Source of the DNA: Burkholderiales bacterium
GTDB taxonomy: Bacteria > Pseudomonadota > Gammaproteobacteria > Burkholderiales > Chitinimonadaceae
NCBI GenBank assembly: GCA_019234745.1
Contig: JAFAKZ010000448.1
Coordinates: 1-19,088, forward strand
Length of the DNA: 19,088 nt
Direction of reading: 5' to 3'
Under the pieces are notes generated by a model. That model saw nothing but the letters and a program-made list of their open reading frames with translations. It was not told the DNA's origin and ran no database searches. The position numbers and the translations under genes are program-made. Of the stretch, positions 7,214 through 14,951 are shown piece by piece; the first letter of the stretch is position 1, and every line of letters begins with the position of its first letter.

Positions 7214-7849
7214 GCTCTTCAGTGCAATGACCATGTCCACGGGGTCAAGCCGCGTGCGCAAACTGGTTTCCTGATGGCTGTAGAGTATGGTGCGGTCCGG
7301 TCCGACTAGGAAGGAAGATGGCGTGGGCAGCGACCAGCACGGTTCGGCGTCGCACGCGGACAAAGTAACGCCAGTAGTATCGTACAAGGCGCGATTCGCC
7401 TCGTTGAGCCGCACCTCAACGCCAAAATCGCGCGCCACGCGCCCTCCCGTGTCGGACAGCATGTCCAACCCCAGGCCAAATGTTTCGCCAACCCGCCGCG
7501 CATCCTCCACCGAATCGGGCGAGATAAAGGCGAGGCGCACACCCAGTTCGTCGAAGCGGTGCTGGGTACGGGCAAAGGTCTTCAATTCGTGCCGGCAAAT
7601 ATTGCACCAATGGCCACGATAGAAATGGATCAGCGCAGGCCCGTCGGCCAGGAGCTGGTTCAAGCCTACCAGCCTCCCATCGCCCGACGGCAATACAAAG
7701 GGCGGTGCCGCGGCCCCGGCCGGCAGTGGCGCAAGCCGCCTCGCCAACCCATCGAATTCCGCAATGATTGCGTCGCGCACTTGCCTTTGCTCCGCAGTCA
7801 AGGCGGCATTTACCTCGCGCTCCAATACATCGTATTCCTCGCTGGCCAT
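7196..7849 (-). CDS. Peroxiredoxin-like (AhpC/TSA, thioredoxin-fold) protein
   Basis: This is a 217-residue cytoplasmic protein (no signal peptide). Its core runs from about residue 45 (GAAAPPFVLP) through FYRGHWCNICRHEL (76-89), giving a CxxC pair Cys82/Cys85 in the peroxiredoxin active-site position after a Pxx/FYRG-type loop. The extended N-terminal helix and the region around DTTGVTLSACDAEPCW (157-172) are typical of the AhpC/TSA-like family that includes bacterioferritin-comigratory-type proteins. The likely role is thiol-dependent peroxide reduction, although the CxxC also permits a disulphide-reductase role. The start is chosen at 7849 because a strong purine-rich site (GGGGAGGG) lies just before it; the frame is open 38 codons further but encodes low-complexity residues. 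It is divergent from the VOC gene (69-bp gap). Confidence 0.85.
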   Translation of the reverse strand: MASEEYDVLEREVNAALTAEQRQVRDAIIAEFDGLARRLAPLPAGAAAPPFVLPSGDGRLVGLNQLLADGPALIHFYRGHWCNICRHELKTFARTQHRFDELGVRLAFISPDSVEDARRVGETFGLGLDMLSDTGGRVARDFGVEVRLNEANRALYDTTGVTLSACDAEPCWSLPTPSSFLVGPDRTILYSHQETSLRTRLDPVDMVIALKSLLPAA

Positions 7850-7918
7850 ATGCCCTCCCCTCCCATGCGTTATAGATAAGATTGCCGTCCGATCGGCACA
7901 CGATATCCGGAGCCCGCC

Positions 7919-8287
7919 ATGACCACGCCCACCGCCATCGGCCAGATCGCCCTGCCCGTGCACGACGTCGACCGCGCCACGGCCTTCTACCGGGACGTAT
8001 TGGGGCTGCGCTTCCTGTTCAGTGCGCCGCCCGGTCTCGCCTTCTTCGACTGCGGCGGTGTGCGGCTGATGCTGTCGCGACCGGAGGGCGTACCGGCAGG
8101 CAACGGCTCCGTACTCTATTACCGTGTCGACAACCTGGACGCCAGCTACGCCCGACTAAAGGCGGCCGGCGCTACCGAGCGCGAGGCGCCACATATGGTC
8201 GCCCGCCTGCCCGACCACGAATTGTGGATGGCCGTATTCGAGGACGGCGAATGCAATGTGCTGGGCCTGATGGAAGAGCGTCGCTGA
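7919..8287 (+). CDS. VOC-superfamily (glyoxalase/bleomycin resistance-like) protein
   Basis: The 122-residue product is the length of a single VOC module pair. IALPVHDVDRATAFYRDVLGLRF at about 10-32 is the characteristic first beta-alpha-beta unit. LYYRVDNLDASYARLKAAGA at about 65-84 starts the second, which ends with the acidic FEDGECNVLGLMEE strand carrying a possible metal-ligand Glu. Family members bind a divalent metal and act as lyases, dioxygenases or binding proteins; nothing in the sequence fixes the substrate. CCGGAG lies about 6 nt before the ATG. It diverges from the peroxiredoxin-like gene, sharing a 69-bp intergenic region. Confidence 0.85.
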   Translation: MTTPTAIGQIALPVHDVDRATAFYRDVLGLRFLFSAPPGLAFFDCGGVRLMLSRPEGVPAGNGSVLYYRVDNLDASYARLKAAGATEREAPHMVARLPDHELWMAVFEDGECNVLGLMEERR

Positions 8288-8446
8288 GTCAAGCCAGGCC
8301 GCTTTGGATACAGCTCATCGCGAAGTTGAGCCCTTCGTCGCACGCGCGTTTACGCATCGGGGACGCTTGCCTAGTGTGCGCATCGGCTCGGCGAAACAAG
8401 CGCCGGGCGCGGATGCCTTTCAAATACACTGGATATGGAGAAGTCG

Positions 8447-9292
8447 ATGAACAAGCTGATCGGGCGCTGTGCGCTCGCCCTGGCGCTGTGCGCGCCCTTG
8501 ATGTCCGCGGCCGCAGCGGCCGATATGCCGAGCCAGGCCAATATGCTGGCCTCCAAGGATCTCAAACTGGCCGCGAACAAGCGCCTTGTGTACGACTTCT
8601 GGCGCGAAGTGCTGGAAGGGCAGCACCTGGACCTGGCCGACAAGTACCTGACAGAGAGCTATATCCAGCACAACCCGAACGTCCCCACGGGCCGTGCCGG
8701 CTTCGTCTCCTTCTTTTCCACCTTCGCCAAGCCGCACGCCATCGCCCCCACCGTCCAAGCACCGCTCATCTCCATCGTGGCCGAGGGCGACTACGTGGTC
8801 CTGAGCTTCGTCGAACCCAAGGCCGACCCGCAGAACAAGGGCAAGACCTACAACACGACCTGGTTCGACATGTTCCGCATCGAGCACGGCAAGATCGCCG
8901 AACATTGGGACCCGGCCGTCAAGGAAGTCGCGCAGGCGCCCGCCGCCGAGAAGACGTCGGATGCCGCGCAAGGCGTGCAGCTGCCAGACGCCACGATGCA
9001 GCAGTACGTGGGCCACTACCGCGTCACCTCCATCGCCCCTGCCGGCGCCATGGACCTCCCGGCCGACATGATCATCGACGTCAGCCTCAAGGATGGCACC
9101 CTCGTGCTGGACGTGGTCGCCACCGGCCTTACCACCAGCGGCCCCTCGCCCTTCGTCGCCAAGAGCGCCGACCACTTCTACCGCCCCAGCTCCGGTTCGC
9201 AACTCGACTTCGCCCACGCCGAGAACGGCAAGGTCGTCGGCGTGACGCTGCAGGCGTCGGGGCTTACGTTCAAGGGTGAGCGAGCGAGCTGA
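8447..9292 (+). CDS. Secreted SnoaL-like (NTF2-fold) protein with C-terminal DUF3471-like domain
   Basis: The 281-residue product has a Sec signal peptide (cleavage near AAAAA-DMPS, about residue 25), so it is periplasmic or exported. Residues about 40-160 match the SnoaL-like/NTF2 fold (KRLVYDFWREVLEG at 45-58, YIQHNPNVPTGRAGF at 72-86, MFRIEHGKIAEHWD at 142-155), similar to proteins annotated as predicted SnoaL-like aldol-condensation enzymes. Residues about 177-281 resemble the DUF3471 beta domain often attached to beta-lactamase-like enzymes (YVGHYRV at 187-193, then short beta strands ending in GVTLQASG). The ATG at 8447 has GGAG 6 nt upstream; an in-frame ATG at 8435 would swallow that site. 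Function is unknown; a small-molecule-binding or hydrolytic role is inference. Confidence 0.8.
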   Translation: MNKLIGRCALALALCAPLMSAAAAADMPSQANMLASKDLKLAANKRLVYDFWREVLEGQHLDLADKYLTESYIQHNPNVPTGRAGFVSFFSTFAKPHAIAPTVQAPLISIVAEGDYVVLSFVEPKADPQNKGKTYNTTWFDMFRIEHGKIAEHWDPAVKEVAQAPAAEKTSDAAQGVQLPDATMQQYVGHYRVTSIAPAGAMDLPADMIIDVSLKDGTLVLDVVATGLTTSGPSPFVAKSADHFYRPSSGSQLDFAHAENGKVVGVTLQASGLTFKGERAS

Positions 9293-9318
9293 GTTAGGCT
9301 TCACAACCAACCGACGCG

Positions 9319-9348
9319 TGGCGGGTTACGCTTTCGGCTAGCCCGCCA
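9319..9348. repeat. Stem-loop, REP-like or terminator-like
   Basis: TGGCGGGTTA (9319-9328) pairs with TAGCCCGCCA (9339-9348) with one G-T wobble around a 10-nt loop. No clean T tract follows, so a REP-type extragenic palindrome is at least as likely as an intrinsic terminator for the SnoaL-like gene 26 nt upstream. Confidence 0.5.
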
Positions 9349-9552
9349 TGCTTGTTTGGTGGCGGCACGTGCGCGACGACCCCAAGGACATCGCCGCTCA
9401 AACAGGGACAGCGAAGCGCATCCCGACGACCACCGATATCAGCCAAGCCCGTCGAGCATCTAGGAAAGTGATCAGGTGCATCGAGCGAAGAGAGGTTCCC
9501 CCGCGGCGTCGCTACCGCTTGACACCCACACAACTATGCACTCCCACCGCCG

Positions 9553-9561
9553 TGATACAAT
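9553..9561 (+). promoter_or_regulatory. Extended -10 promoter element for purB
   Basis: TGATACAAT (TGn plus TACAAT, 5 of 6 to TATAAT) is followed by a GC-rich start region and the purB ATG at 9595. That leaves a leader of about 27 nt. No good -35 is seen at 17 bp; a perfect TTGACA at 9519-9524 is too far away (31 bp) to pair with it. Confidence 0.45.
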
Positions 9562-9594
9562 CGCGCGTTTCCCTTGCCGCCCAGGTACATAGCC

Positions 9595-10965
9595 ATGACG
9601 CTTTCCACCCTCACCGCCCTCTCGCCGCTCGACGGCCGCTATCACAAGCAAGTGAATGCGCTGCGCGACTGCTTCAGCGAATACGCGCTGATCAAGCACC
9701 GGGTCAAGGTGGAAGTGGAATGGCTCAAGGCGCTGGCCGCCGAACAAGGCATCGCCGAAGTGCCGGCCTTCTCGGCTGCCACCATCGCCGAGCTCGATGA
9801 GGTCGTCGCCAACTTCTCCACGGCACATGCGGACGAAGTGAAGGCCATCGAGAGCCGTACCAACCACGACGTCAAGGCCGTGGAGTACTGGCTGAAGGAA
9901 CGCCTCTCCGGCAACCCGGAAATCGGCCCCGTCACGGAATTCCTGCACTTCGCCTGCACCTCGGAAGACATCAACAACCTGTCGCACGCCTTGATGCTCA
10001 AGGTTGGCCGCGACAGCGTCGTGCTGCCCGACCTGCACAAGATCATCGCCCGCCTGAAGGCGCTGGCACACGCCCTGGCCGACAAGCCCATGATGTCGCG
10101 TACGCACGGCCAGCCAGCCACGCCCACCACCATGGGCAAGGAAATGGCCAACATCGCCTACCGCCTGGAGCGCCAGGCCAAGCGCATCGCCGAGGTGGAA
10201 CTGCTGGGCAAGATCAACGGCGCCGTGGGCAACTATAACGCCCACCTGTCCGCCTACCCCAACCTCGATTGGCCCGCCTTCGCGCAGCGCTTCGTCGAGT
10301 CGCTGGGCATCACCTTCAACCCCTACACGATCCAGATCGAACCGCACGACTACATGAGCGAGTTGTACGACAACATCGCCCGCGCGAACACGATCCTGGT
10401 CGACATGAACCGAGACATCTGGGGCTATATCTCGCTGGGCTTCTTCAAGCAGAAGGTCAAGGAAGGCGAAGTAGGCTCCTCCACCATGCCGCACAAGGTC
10501 AACCCGATCGACTTCGAGAATTCCGAAGGCAACCTGGGCCTGGCCAATGCGCTCTTGACCCACCTGTCGCAGAAGCTGCCCATCTCGCGCTGGCAGCGTG
10601 ACCTGACGGACTCCACGGTGCTGCGCAATATGGGCGTGGCGCTGGGCTACAGCGTGCTGGGCTATGCCTCGGCCATCAAGGGCCTGGATAAGCTGGAAGC
10701 CAACCCGCAAGCCATGCTGGAAGACCTCGACGCCAACTGGGAAGTGCTGGCCGAACCCATCCAGACCGTGATGCGCCGCTACTCCGTGCCGAATGCCTAC
10801 GAGCAGCTCAAGGAGCTGACACGCGGCAAGGGCGGGATCACGCGCGACACGCTGCACAGCTTTATCCGTACGCTGGCCATCCCTGACGCGGAAAAGGCCC
10901 GGCTGTTCGAAATGACACCGTCGAGCTATATCGGCCGCGCCGTCGAACTGGCCAAGGGTATCTGA
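9595..10965 (+). CDS. purB: Adenylosuccinate lyase
   Basis: The 456-residue enzyme has the same length as E. coli PurB. It removes fumarate from SAICAR and from adenylosuccinate, acting twice in purine and AMP synthesis in the cytoplasm. The fumarase/ASL superfamily signature GSSTMPHKVNP is at 294-304, and its Ser295 is the catalytic base position of the flexible loop. RTHGQPATPTTMGKE (169-183) carries His171, the catalytic acid, and TSEDINN is at 122-128. The ATG at 9595 begins with the normal family N-terminus (LSTLTALSPLDGRY); 7 further in-frame codons upstream add nothing family-like. AGG lies 9 nt before it. The gene appears to be transcribed alone. Confidence 0.97.
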   Translation: MTLSTLTALSPLDGRYHKQVNALRDCFSEYALIKHRVKVEVEWLKALAAEQGIAEVPAFSAATIAELDEVVANFSTAHADEVKAIESRTNHDVKAVEYWLKERLSGNPEIGPVTEFLHFACTSEDINNLSHALMLKVGRDSVVLPDLHKIIARLKALAHALADKPMMSRTHGQPATPTTMGKEMANIAYRLERQAKRIAEVELLGKINGAVGNYNAHLSAYPNLDWPAFAQRFVESLGITFNPYTIQIEPHDYMSELYDNIARANTILVDMNRDIWGYISLGFFKQKVKEGEVGSSTMPHKVNPIDFENSEGNLGLANALLTHLSQKLPISRWQRDLTDSTVLRNMGVALGYSVLGYASAIKGLDKLEANPQAMLEDLDANWEVLAEPIQTVMRRYSVPNAYEQLKELTRGKGGITRDTLHSFIRTLAIPDAEKARLFEMTPSSYIGRAVELAKGI

Positions 10966-10984
10966 ACGTTCAAGTGATAGGTTT

Positions 10985-11018
10985 CGGCGCCGGATGCGAT
11001 TAAACTCCCCCGGCGCCG
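10985..11018 (+). terminator. Inverted repeat after purB, possible terminator
   Basis: CGGCGCCGG (10985-10993) and CCGGCGCCG (11010-11018) are perfect reverse complements flanking a 16-nt AT-richer loop. A short T4 run follows at 11024-11027. The loop is large for an intrinsic terminator, and each arm is itself nearly palindromic, so this could also be a regulatory site upstream of the DUF945 gene. Confidence 0.4.
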
Positions 11019-11074
11019 GAACATTTTCCGCCTCACTCACCACTTAGCACCTACACCGTAACGAAGGTCCCCGC

Positions 11075-12577
11075 GTGAAGAAGACGCCTATCTATATCGC
11101 TGCCGCCGTCGGCATTGTCGCCATCGCCTATACGGGCGCCAGTTGGTGGGCCGGCAAGCAGGCCGAAGTCACGCTGGAAAAGCAGCACAAGCTGATCGCC
11201 GACCTTCCCTACTTCGTCGTGAAGTCGCGCAGCTACCAGCGCGGGCTGTTTACTTCGCACGAGCGCACCACCATCGGCCTGAACGGCACGCTGTTGCAGC
11301 CCTATGTGGAAATGCTGAAGATGGCTGGCGAAGAAGTGCCGAACCTGCAGGTCACCTACACGCAGACCATCCACCACGGCCCACTGCCGCGCCTGCTGCA
11401 GGGCGACTTCACGCCGCTGAAGGCGGACGTGGTGACGGATATCGAATTCAGCGCCGAGTCGCAGAAGTGGCTCACGAAGGTATTCGGCGACCAAAAGCCC
11501 CTGCAGATTGAGAACCGCATCCGCTTCAACGACGATGGCGTGTTCACGGTGAAGATTCCGAGCTTCACCTATGAGGAGACACTGGCCAAGGTCAAGTCCG
11601 AATGGAAGGGCTTCGATAGCTCCATCGCCTACGGCGGCGACTTCAACCGCATCGACATCAAGGCCGTCGCCCCTGGCCTGCGCTTCGAGGCCGGCCCCAA
11701 GGGCACGTTCGAGATCAAGAACCTGAACTTCGAAACGCATAACGAGCGCGGTGCCGCCGGCATCATGCTGGGTACGGGCAAGCTGACGCTGGATTCCGCC
11801 GCACTGAAACTGACGGAAGGCGACAAGCCGCTCGATATCAAGCTCGAGGGCATCAACTACCTTGTGGAAACGAAGGCCGATGGGGACTTCATCAATTCCA
11901 CGGGCGATATCGGCCTCAAGTCCATCGTGCTTAACGACAAGGCCTACGGCCCGGCCAAGCTGTCCGTGGCGGCCAACCACCTGCACGCCCCAACGCTCTA
12001 TGTCCTGAAGGAAGCGGTAGCGAAGATCGAGCGTGAAGTGACGGACCCGAAGGAGCAGGCGCGCAAGATGTTCGACGTGTTCCGCAAGCAGGGCCTGCCC
12101 TTGCTGAAGAACGATCCGTCGCTAGCCATCAAGGAACTATCCGTCAAGCTGCCGGAGGGCGAAGTGAGCGTACACGCCAACCTGGCGCTCAAGGGCTTCC
12201 AGGACAGCGACCTGGATACGCCGATCAAGCTACTGGAACGCCTGCAGGCGCACGCCGACCTAACGCTGCCCAAACAGGTGATCGAGACCTACGTGCTATG
12301 GCAGGCGCGCGGCATGATCGCCACCGATACGGAAAGCGGCGAGCACCCGGATACCTCGGACCTGGACAACCTGGCGCGCAACCTGATGGAAAGCCAGATC
12401 CACAAGCTGCTGGATCACAACCTGATCCGCGAACAGGGCGATATGCTGTCGACCAGCGCGGAATGGAATGCCGGCCAGCTGAGCGTAAACGGCCAGGGCG
12501 TACCGTTGCCGTGGCAGGTGCCGCCGCCCGGCGCGATGCCGGAAGCTGCACCAGCCAACCCCGGCAAGAAGAAATAA
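11075..12577 (+). CDS. DUF945 (YdgA-type) membrane-anchored protein
   Basis: The 500-residue protein is close in length to E. coli YdgA. A single N-terminal hydrophobic segment (about 5-22, preceded by KKTP) anchors it, leaving the rest outside the cytoplasm. The opening pattern (AGKQAEVTLEKQHKLI at about 27-42, then KSRSYQRGLFTSHERTTI at about 50-67) is the typical DUF945 start. The remainder alternates beta-rich stretches with helices, and the C-terminus is Pro/Ala-rich, ending GKKK. The start is GTG at 11075 with GAAGG 8 nt upstream. No enzymatic motif is visible. The family's function is not established, though it is often pictured as an asymmetric beta-structured periplasmic domain. A clear terminator follows. 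Confidence 0.85.
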   Translation: MKKTPIYIAAAVGIVAIAYTGASWWAGKQAEVTLEKQHKLIADLPYFVVKSRSYQRGLFTSHERTTIGLNGTLLQPYVEMLKMAGEEVPNLQVTYTQTIHHGPLPRLLQGDFTPLKADVVTDIEFSAESQKWLTKVFGDQKPLQIENRIRFNDDGVFTVKIPSFTYEETLAKVKSEWKGFDSSIAYGGDFNRIDIKAVAPGLRFEAGPKGTFEIKNLNFETHNERGAAGIMLGTGKLTLDSAALKLTEGDKPLDIKLEGINYLVETKADGDFINSTGDIGLKSIVLNDKAYGPAKLSVAANHLHAPTLYVLKEAVAKIEREVTDPKEQARKMFDVFRKQGLPLLKNDPSLAIKELSVKLPEGEVSVHANLALKGFQDSDLDTPIKLLERLQAHADLTLPKQVIETYVLWQARGMIATDTESGEHPDTSDLDNLARNLMESQIHKLLDHNLIREQGDMLSTSAEWNAGQLSVNGQGVPLPWQVPPPGAMPEAAPANPGKKK

Positions 12578-12588
12578 GTAGTAGTTAG

Positions 12589-12628
12589 ACGCAATCGCCA
12601 CATCACCCAGGTGTGGCGATTGCGTTTT
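12589..12628 (+). terminator. Intrinsic terminator between the DUF945 gene and rsmD
   Basis: A perfect 14-bp stem (12589-12602 with 12612-12625), 9-nt loop, runs into TTTT. It terminates the rightward DUF945 transcript. Its T tract overlaps the stop codon of convergent rsmD, so the same hairpin may also stop the leftward rsmD transcript. Confidence 0.9.
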
Positions 12629-13190
12629 AGGCCTCTGCTTGGATCAGGCCGTAGCGCACGACGCCCGCCTTGCCTTCGCGCAGCACGGTCCAGCCGGCCA
12701 GGTCGGGCCAGTTGCCCGTTTCGATATAGACGTAGGCATCCTCGCTCAGCACAGGCGCCAGTTGCGCCAGTACGCGCGGCAGGAAATCGCTGGCGAAGGG
12801 CGGGTCGAGCATGACCAGATCGAAGCGCTCGGCACAGCGGCCCAGCCAGGCCAGCGCGTCGCCTGCCACCACGTCGACGGCACTCGCCTTGAGCAACTCC
12901 TTGTTCTGCTTGAGCGCCGCTACGGCCGGCCGAGCCTGCTCCACCATCACCACGCGCTTGGCGCCGCGTGATGCCGCCTCGAAGCCGAGCGCACCGCTAC
13001 CGGCGAACAGGTCGAGGCAGGACCAGCCTGGCAGCTCCTGCCCCAACCAGTTGAACAGCGTCTCGCGCACGCGGTCCGGCGTGGGGCGTAGGCCTTCGCC
13101 ATCGGGAAAGCTGAGGACGCGGCGGCGGAATTCCCCACCGACAATGCGTAATTGATTGTTCTGGCGGGCGGATTTGGTAGGTTTCACCAT
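12627..13190 (-). CDS. rsmD: 16S rRNA (guanine(966)-N(2))-methyltransferase RsmD
   Basis: The 187-residue class I SAM methyltransferase modifies G966 of 16S rRNA to m2G in the small ribosomal subunit. LRIVGGEFRRRVLSFP at 14-29 and RPTPDRVRETLFNWL at 35-49 are the RsmD N-terminal signatures. LDLFAGSGALGFE at 59-71 is SAM motif I, and LDPPF at 128-132 is the (D/N)PPF motif IV for guanine-N2 methylation. The start at 13190 gives the normal length, but no strong ribosome site precedes it. It is divergent from ftsY (80-bp gap), a conserved bacterial neighbourhood. Confidence 0.95.
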   Translation of the reverse strand: MVKPTKSARQNNQLRIVGGEFRRRVLSFPDGEGLRPTPDRVRETLFNWLGQELPGWSCLDLFAGSGALGFEAASRGAKRVVMVEQARPAVAALKQNKELLKASAVDVVAGDALAWLGRCAERFDLVMLDPPFASDFLPRVLAQLAPVLSEDAYVYIETGNWPDLAGWTVLREGKAGVVRYGLIQAEA

Positions 13191-13198
13191 CGTGGGAG

Positions 13199-13227
13199 TT
13201 GGGCAGCGCGGTGGGACAGGCTAGAAT
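13199..13227 (+). promoter_or_regulatory. Sigma-70-type promoter for ftsY-ftsE-ftsX
   Basis: TTGGGC (13199-13204) and TAGAAT (13222-13227, 5 of 6 to TATAAT) are separated by exactly 17 bp. Transcription would start near 13234, giving a leader of about 37 nt before the ftsY ATG. The -35 matches only its TTG half. Confidence 0.5.
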
Positions 13228-13270
13228 CCTATCCGAATTTTAGGCAGTTACCGATTTTAGAAGATTAACG

Positions 13271-14290
13271 ATGTCCGACAATCAAGCACCACAAGACAAT
13301 CAACCCGGCTGGGGCCAGAAGCTCTGGAAGGTCCTCAATACGGATGTGACCGTCCTCGCCCGCGACGTGGCGGAGGCGAGCCGCGAGGTCTGGCAATACA
13401 AGCTGAAGGCCGGCCTTGCCAAGACGCGCGACAAGCTGGGCAAGGAACTCGCGGCCGTGTTCGGCGGCGGCAAGATCGATGAGGACCTGTACGAAGAGCT
13501 GGAGACGGTTCTCTTGACGGCCGATATGGGCGTGGATGCCACCACCGACCTGCTCAAGCGCGTGCGCGACCGCGTGACGCTGGCAGGCCTGAAGGACGGC
13601 GCCGAATTGCGCGGCGCGCTCAAGGAAGCACTATCTGATCTAATCGCACCGATCGAAAAGCCGCTCGTGGTCGAAGGCCACAAACCCTTCATCATCATGG
13701 TGGCGGGCGTGAACGGTGCGGGCAAGACGACCAGCATCGGCAAGCTGGCCAAGTATTTCCAGTCGCAGGGCAAGAGCGTGCTGCTCGCTGCAGGCGACAC
13801 CTTCCGCGCCGCTGCGCGCGAGCAGCTGGTGGCCTGGGGCGAGCGCAACAATGTGACGGTGATCGCACAGGACGGCGGCGATTCGGCAGCCGTCTGCTTC
13901 GACGCCATCAATGCGGCCAAGGCGCGCGGTATCGATATCGTGCTGGCCGACACGGCCGGCCGCCTGCCGACGCAGCTGCACCTGATGGACGAGATCGCCA
14001 AGGTCAAGCGCGTGATCGCCAAGGCCGACCCGACCGGGCCGCACGAAGTGTTGCTTGTACTCGACGCCAATACAGGCCAGAACGCACTCGCGCAAGTCAA
14101 AGCCTTCGATGATGCGCTAGGCTTGACGGGCCTCGTGCTGACCAAGCTCGACGGCACGGCCAAGGGCGGCGTGATTGCCGGCATCGCCAAGCAGAAGCCC
14201 ATCCCCCTGCGCTTTATCGGCGTGGGTGAAGGTATCGACGATTTGCGGCCGTTCGAGGCCAAGGACTACGTGGACGCGTTGATCGAATAA
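13271..14290 (+). CDS. ftsY: Signal recognition particle receptor FtsY
   Basis: The 339-residue SRP-type GTPase docks ribosome-nascent chain-SRP (Ffh) complexes at the SecYEG translocon on the inner membrane. The long acidic A domain of E. coli FtsY is missing, leaving only about 15 residues before the N-domain helices (about 16-130). The G domain shows GVNGAGKT (146-153, P-loop), DTFRAAAREQL (176-186), DTAGRL (227-232), TKLDGTAKGG (291-300) and GVGEGIDDLRPF (317-328). AGAAG lies about 8 nt before the ATG. ftsE starts 7 nt after its stop, so the genes form one operon. Confidence 0.97.
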   Translation: MSDNQAPQDNQPGWGQKLWKVLNTDVTVLARDVAEASREVWQYKLKAGLAKTRDKLGKELAAVFGGGKIDEDLYEELETVLLTADMGVDATTDLLKRVRDRVTLAGLKDGAELRGALKEALSDLIAPIEKPLVVEGHKPFIIMVAGVNGAGKTTSIGKLAKYFQSQGKSVLLAAGDTFRAAAREQLVAWGERNNVTVIAQDGGDSAAVCFDAINAAKARGIDIVLADTAGRLPTQLHLMDEIAKVKRVIAKADPTGPHEVLLVLDANTGQNALAQVKAFDDALGLTGLVLTKLDGTAKGGVIAGIAKQKPIPLRFIGVGEGIDDLRPFEAKDYVDALIE

Positions 14291-14297
14291 GGTTCAA

Positions 14298-14951
14298 ATG
14301 ATCCAATTCAACCAAGTCACCAAGCGCTACACGGGCGGCTATGAAGCGCTCAAGAACCTGAGCTTCCAGATCGACACGGGCGAGCTCGTGTTCCTGGCCG
14401 GGCACTCGGGTGCGGGCAAATCGACGCTGCTCAAACTCGTCGCCGGCATCGAGCGGCCCACGGCCGGCTCCGTCGTGGTGAACGGCCAGAACCTCGCCGC
14501 CATCCGCCGTGGCGCCGTGCCCTTCGTGCGGCGCCATATCGGCCTGATCTTCCAGGACCACAAGATCCTGTTCGACCGCAGTGTGTTCGACAACGTCATG
14601 CTGCCGCTCGACATCGTCGGCTACGACCGCCGTGATGCAGCCCGCCGCGCCCGTGCCGCGCTCGATAAAGTGGGCCTCCTGGGCCGCGAGAAGATGAACC
14701 CGATCTCGCTCTCGGGCGGCGAGCAACAGCGCCTGTGCATCGCGCGCGCCGTGGTACACCGCCCGAGCATCCTGCTGGCGGACGAACCCACGGGCAACCT
14801 CGACCGCGCCTACGCACTCGACATCATGGAGCTGTTCAAGAGCTTCCACCAGGTCGGTGTGACCATCGTCATCTCGGCCCACGACGAAACGCTGATGGCC
14901 GACTACGGCCGGCGCATCCTGCGGCTCAACAAGGGGCAATTCACGCAATGA
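14298..14951 (+). CDS. ftsE: Cell-division ABC transporter ATP-binding protein FtsE
   Basis: The 217-residue ATPase pairs with FtsX at the septum. There it couples ATP hydrolysis to activation of periplasmic amidases (through EnvC-type factors) and to divisome function. Walker A is GHSGAGKS (35-42), the Q-loop Gln is at 86, the ABC signature is LSGGEQQR (138-145), Walker B is ILLADE (158-163), and the H-loop His is in SAHDE near the C-terminus. It starts 7 nt after ftsY. Its TGA overlaps the ftsX start in an ATGA junction (14948-14951), showing translational coupling. Confidence 0.97.
   Translation: MIQFNQVTKRYTGGYEALKNLSFQIDTGELVFLAGHSGAGKSTLLKLVAGIERPTAGSVVVNGQNLAAIRRGAVPFVRRHIGLIFQDHKILFDRSVFDNVMLPLDIVGYDRRDAARRARAALDKVGLLGREKMNPISLSGGEQQRLCIARAVVHRPSILLADEPTGNLDRAYALDIMELFKSFHQVGVTIVISAHDETLMADYGRRILRLNKGQFTQ

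Larger units (their letters stand above)
9293..9594. other. Intergenic region between the SnoaL-like gene and purB
   Basis: The region holds a hairpin at 9319-9348 and an extended -10 near 9553-9561. The long open frames that cross it on both strands are low-complexity shadows that continue antisense or out of frame into purB. I see no gene here. Confidence 0.6.

Noticed and set aside
7882..9279. 465-codon plus-strand open frame spanning the VOC and SnoaL-like genes
   Set aside because: It runs in another frame through two recognisable genes and the gap between them, giving an Arg/Pro-rich product.
9519..9540. TTGACA plus TATGCA as a purB promoter
   Set aside because: The two hexamers are only 10 bp apart, too close for a sigma-70 promoter; the extended -10 at 9553-9561 is the better candidate.
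9472..11043. 523-codon minus-strand open frame
   Set aside because: It is antisense to purB, which matches E. coli PurB in length and catalytic positions.
13229..13260. Near-direct repeat CGAATTTTAG / CGATTTTAG before ftsY
   Set aside because: It is short and AT-rich in a leader region; chance similarity cannot be excluded and no known regulator site is recognised.
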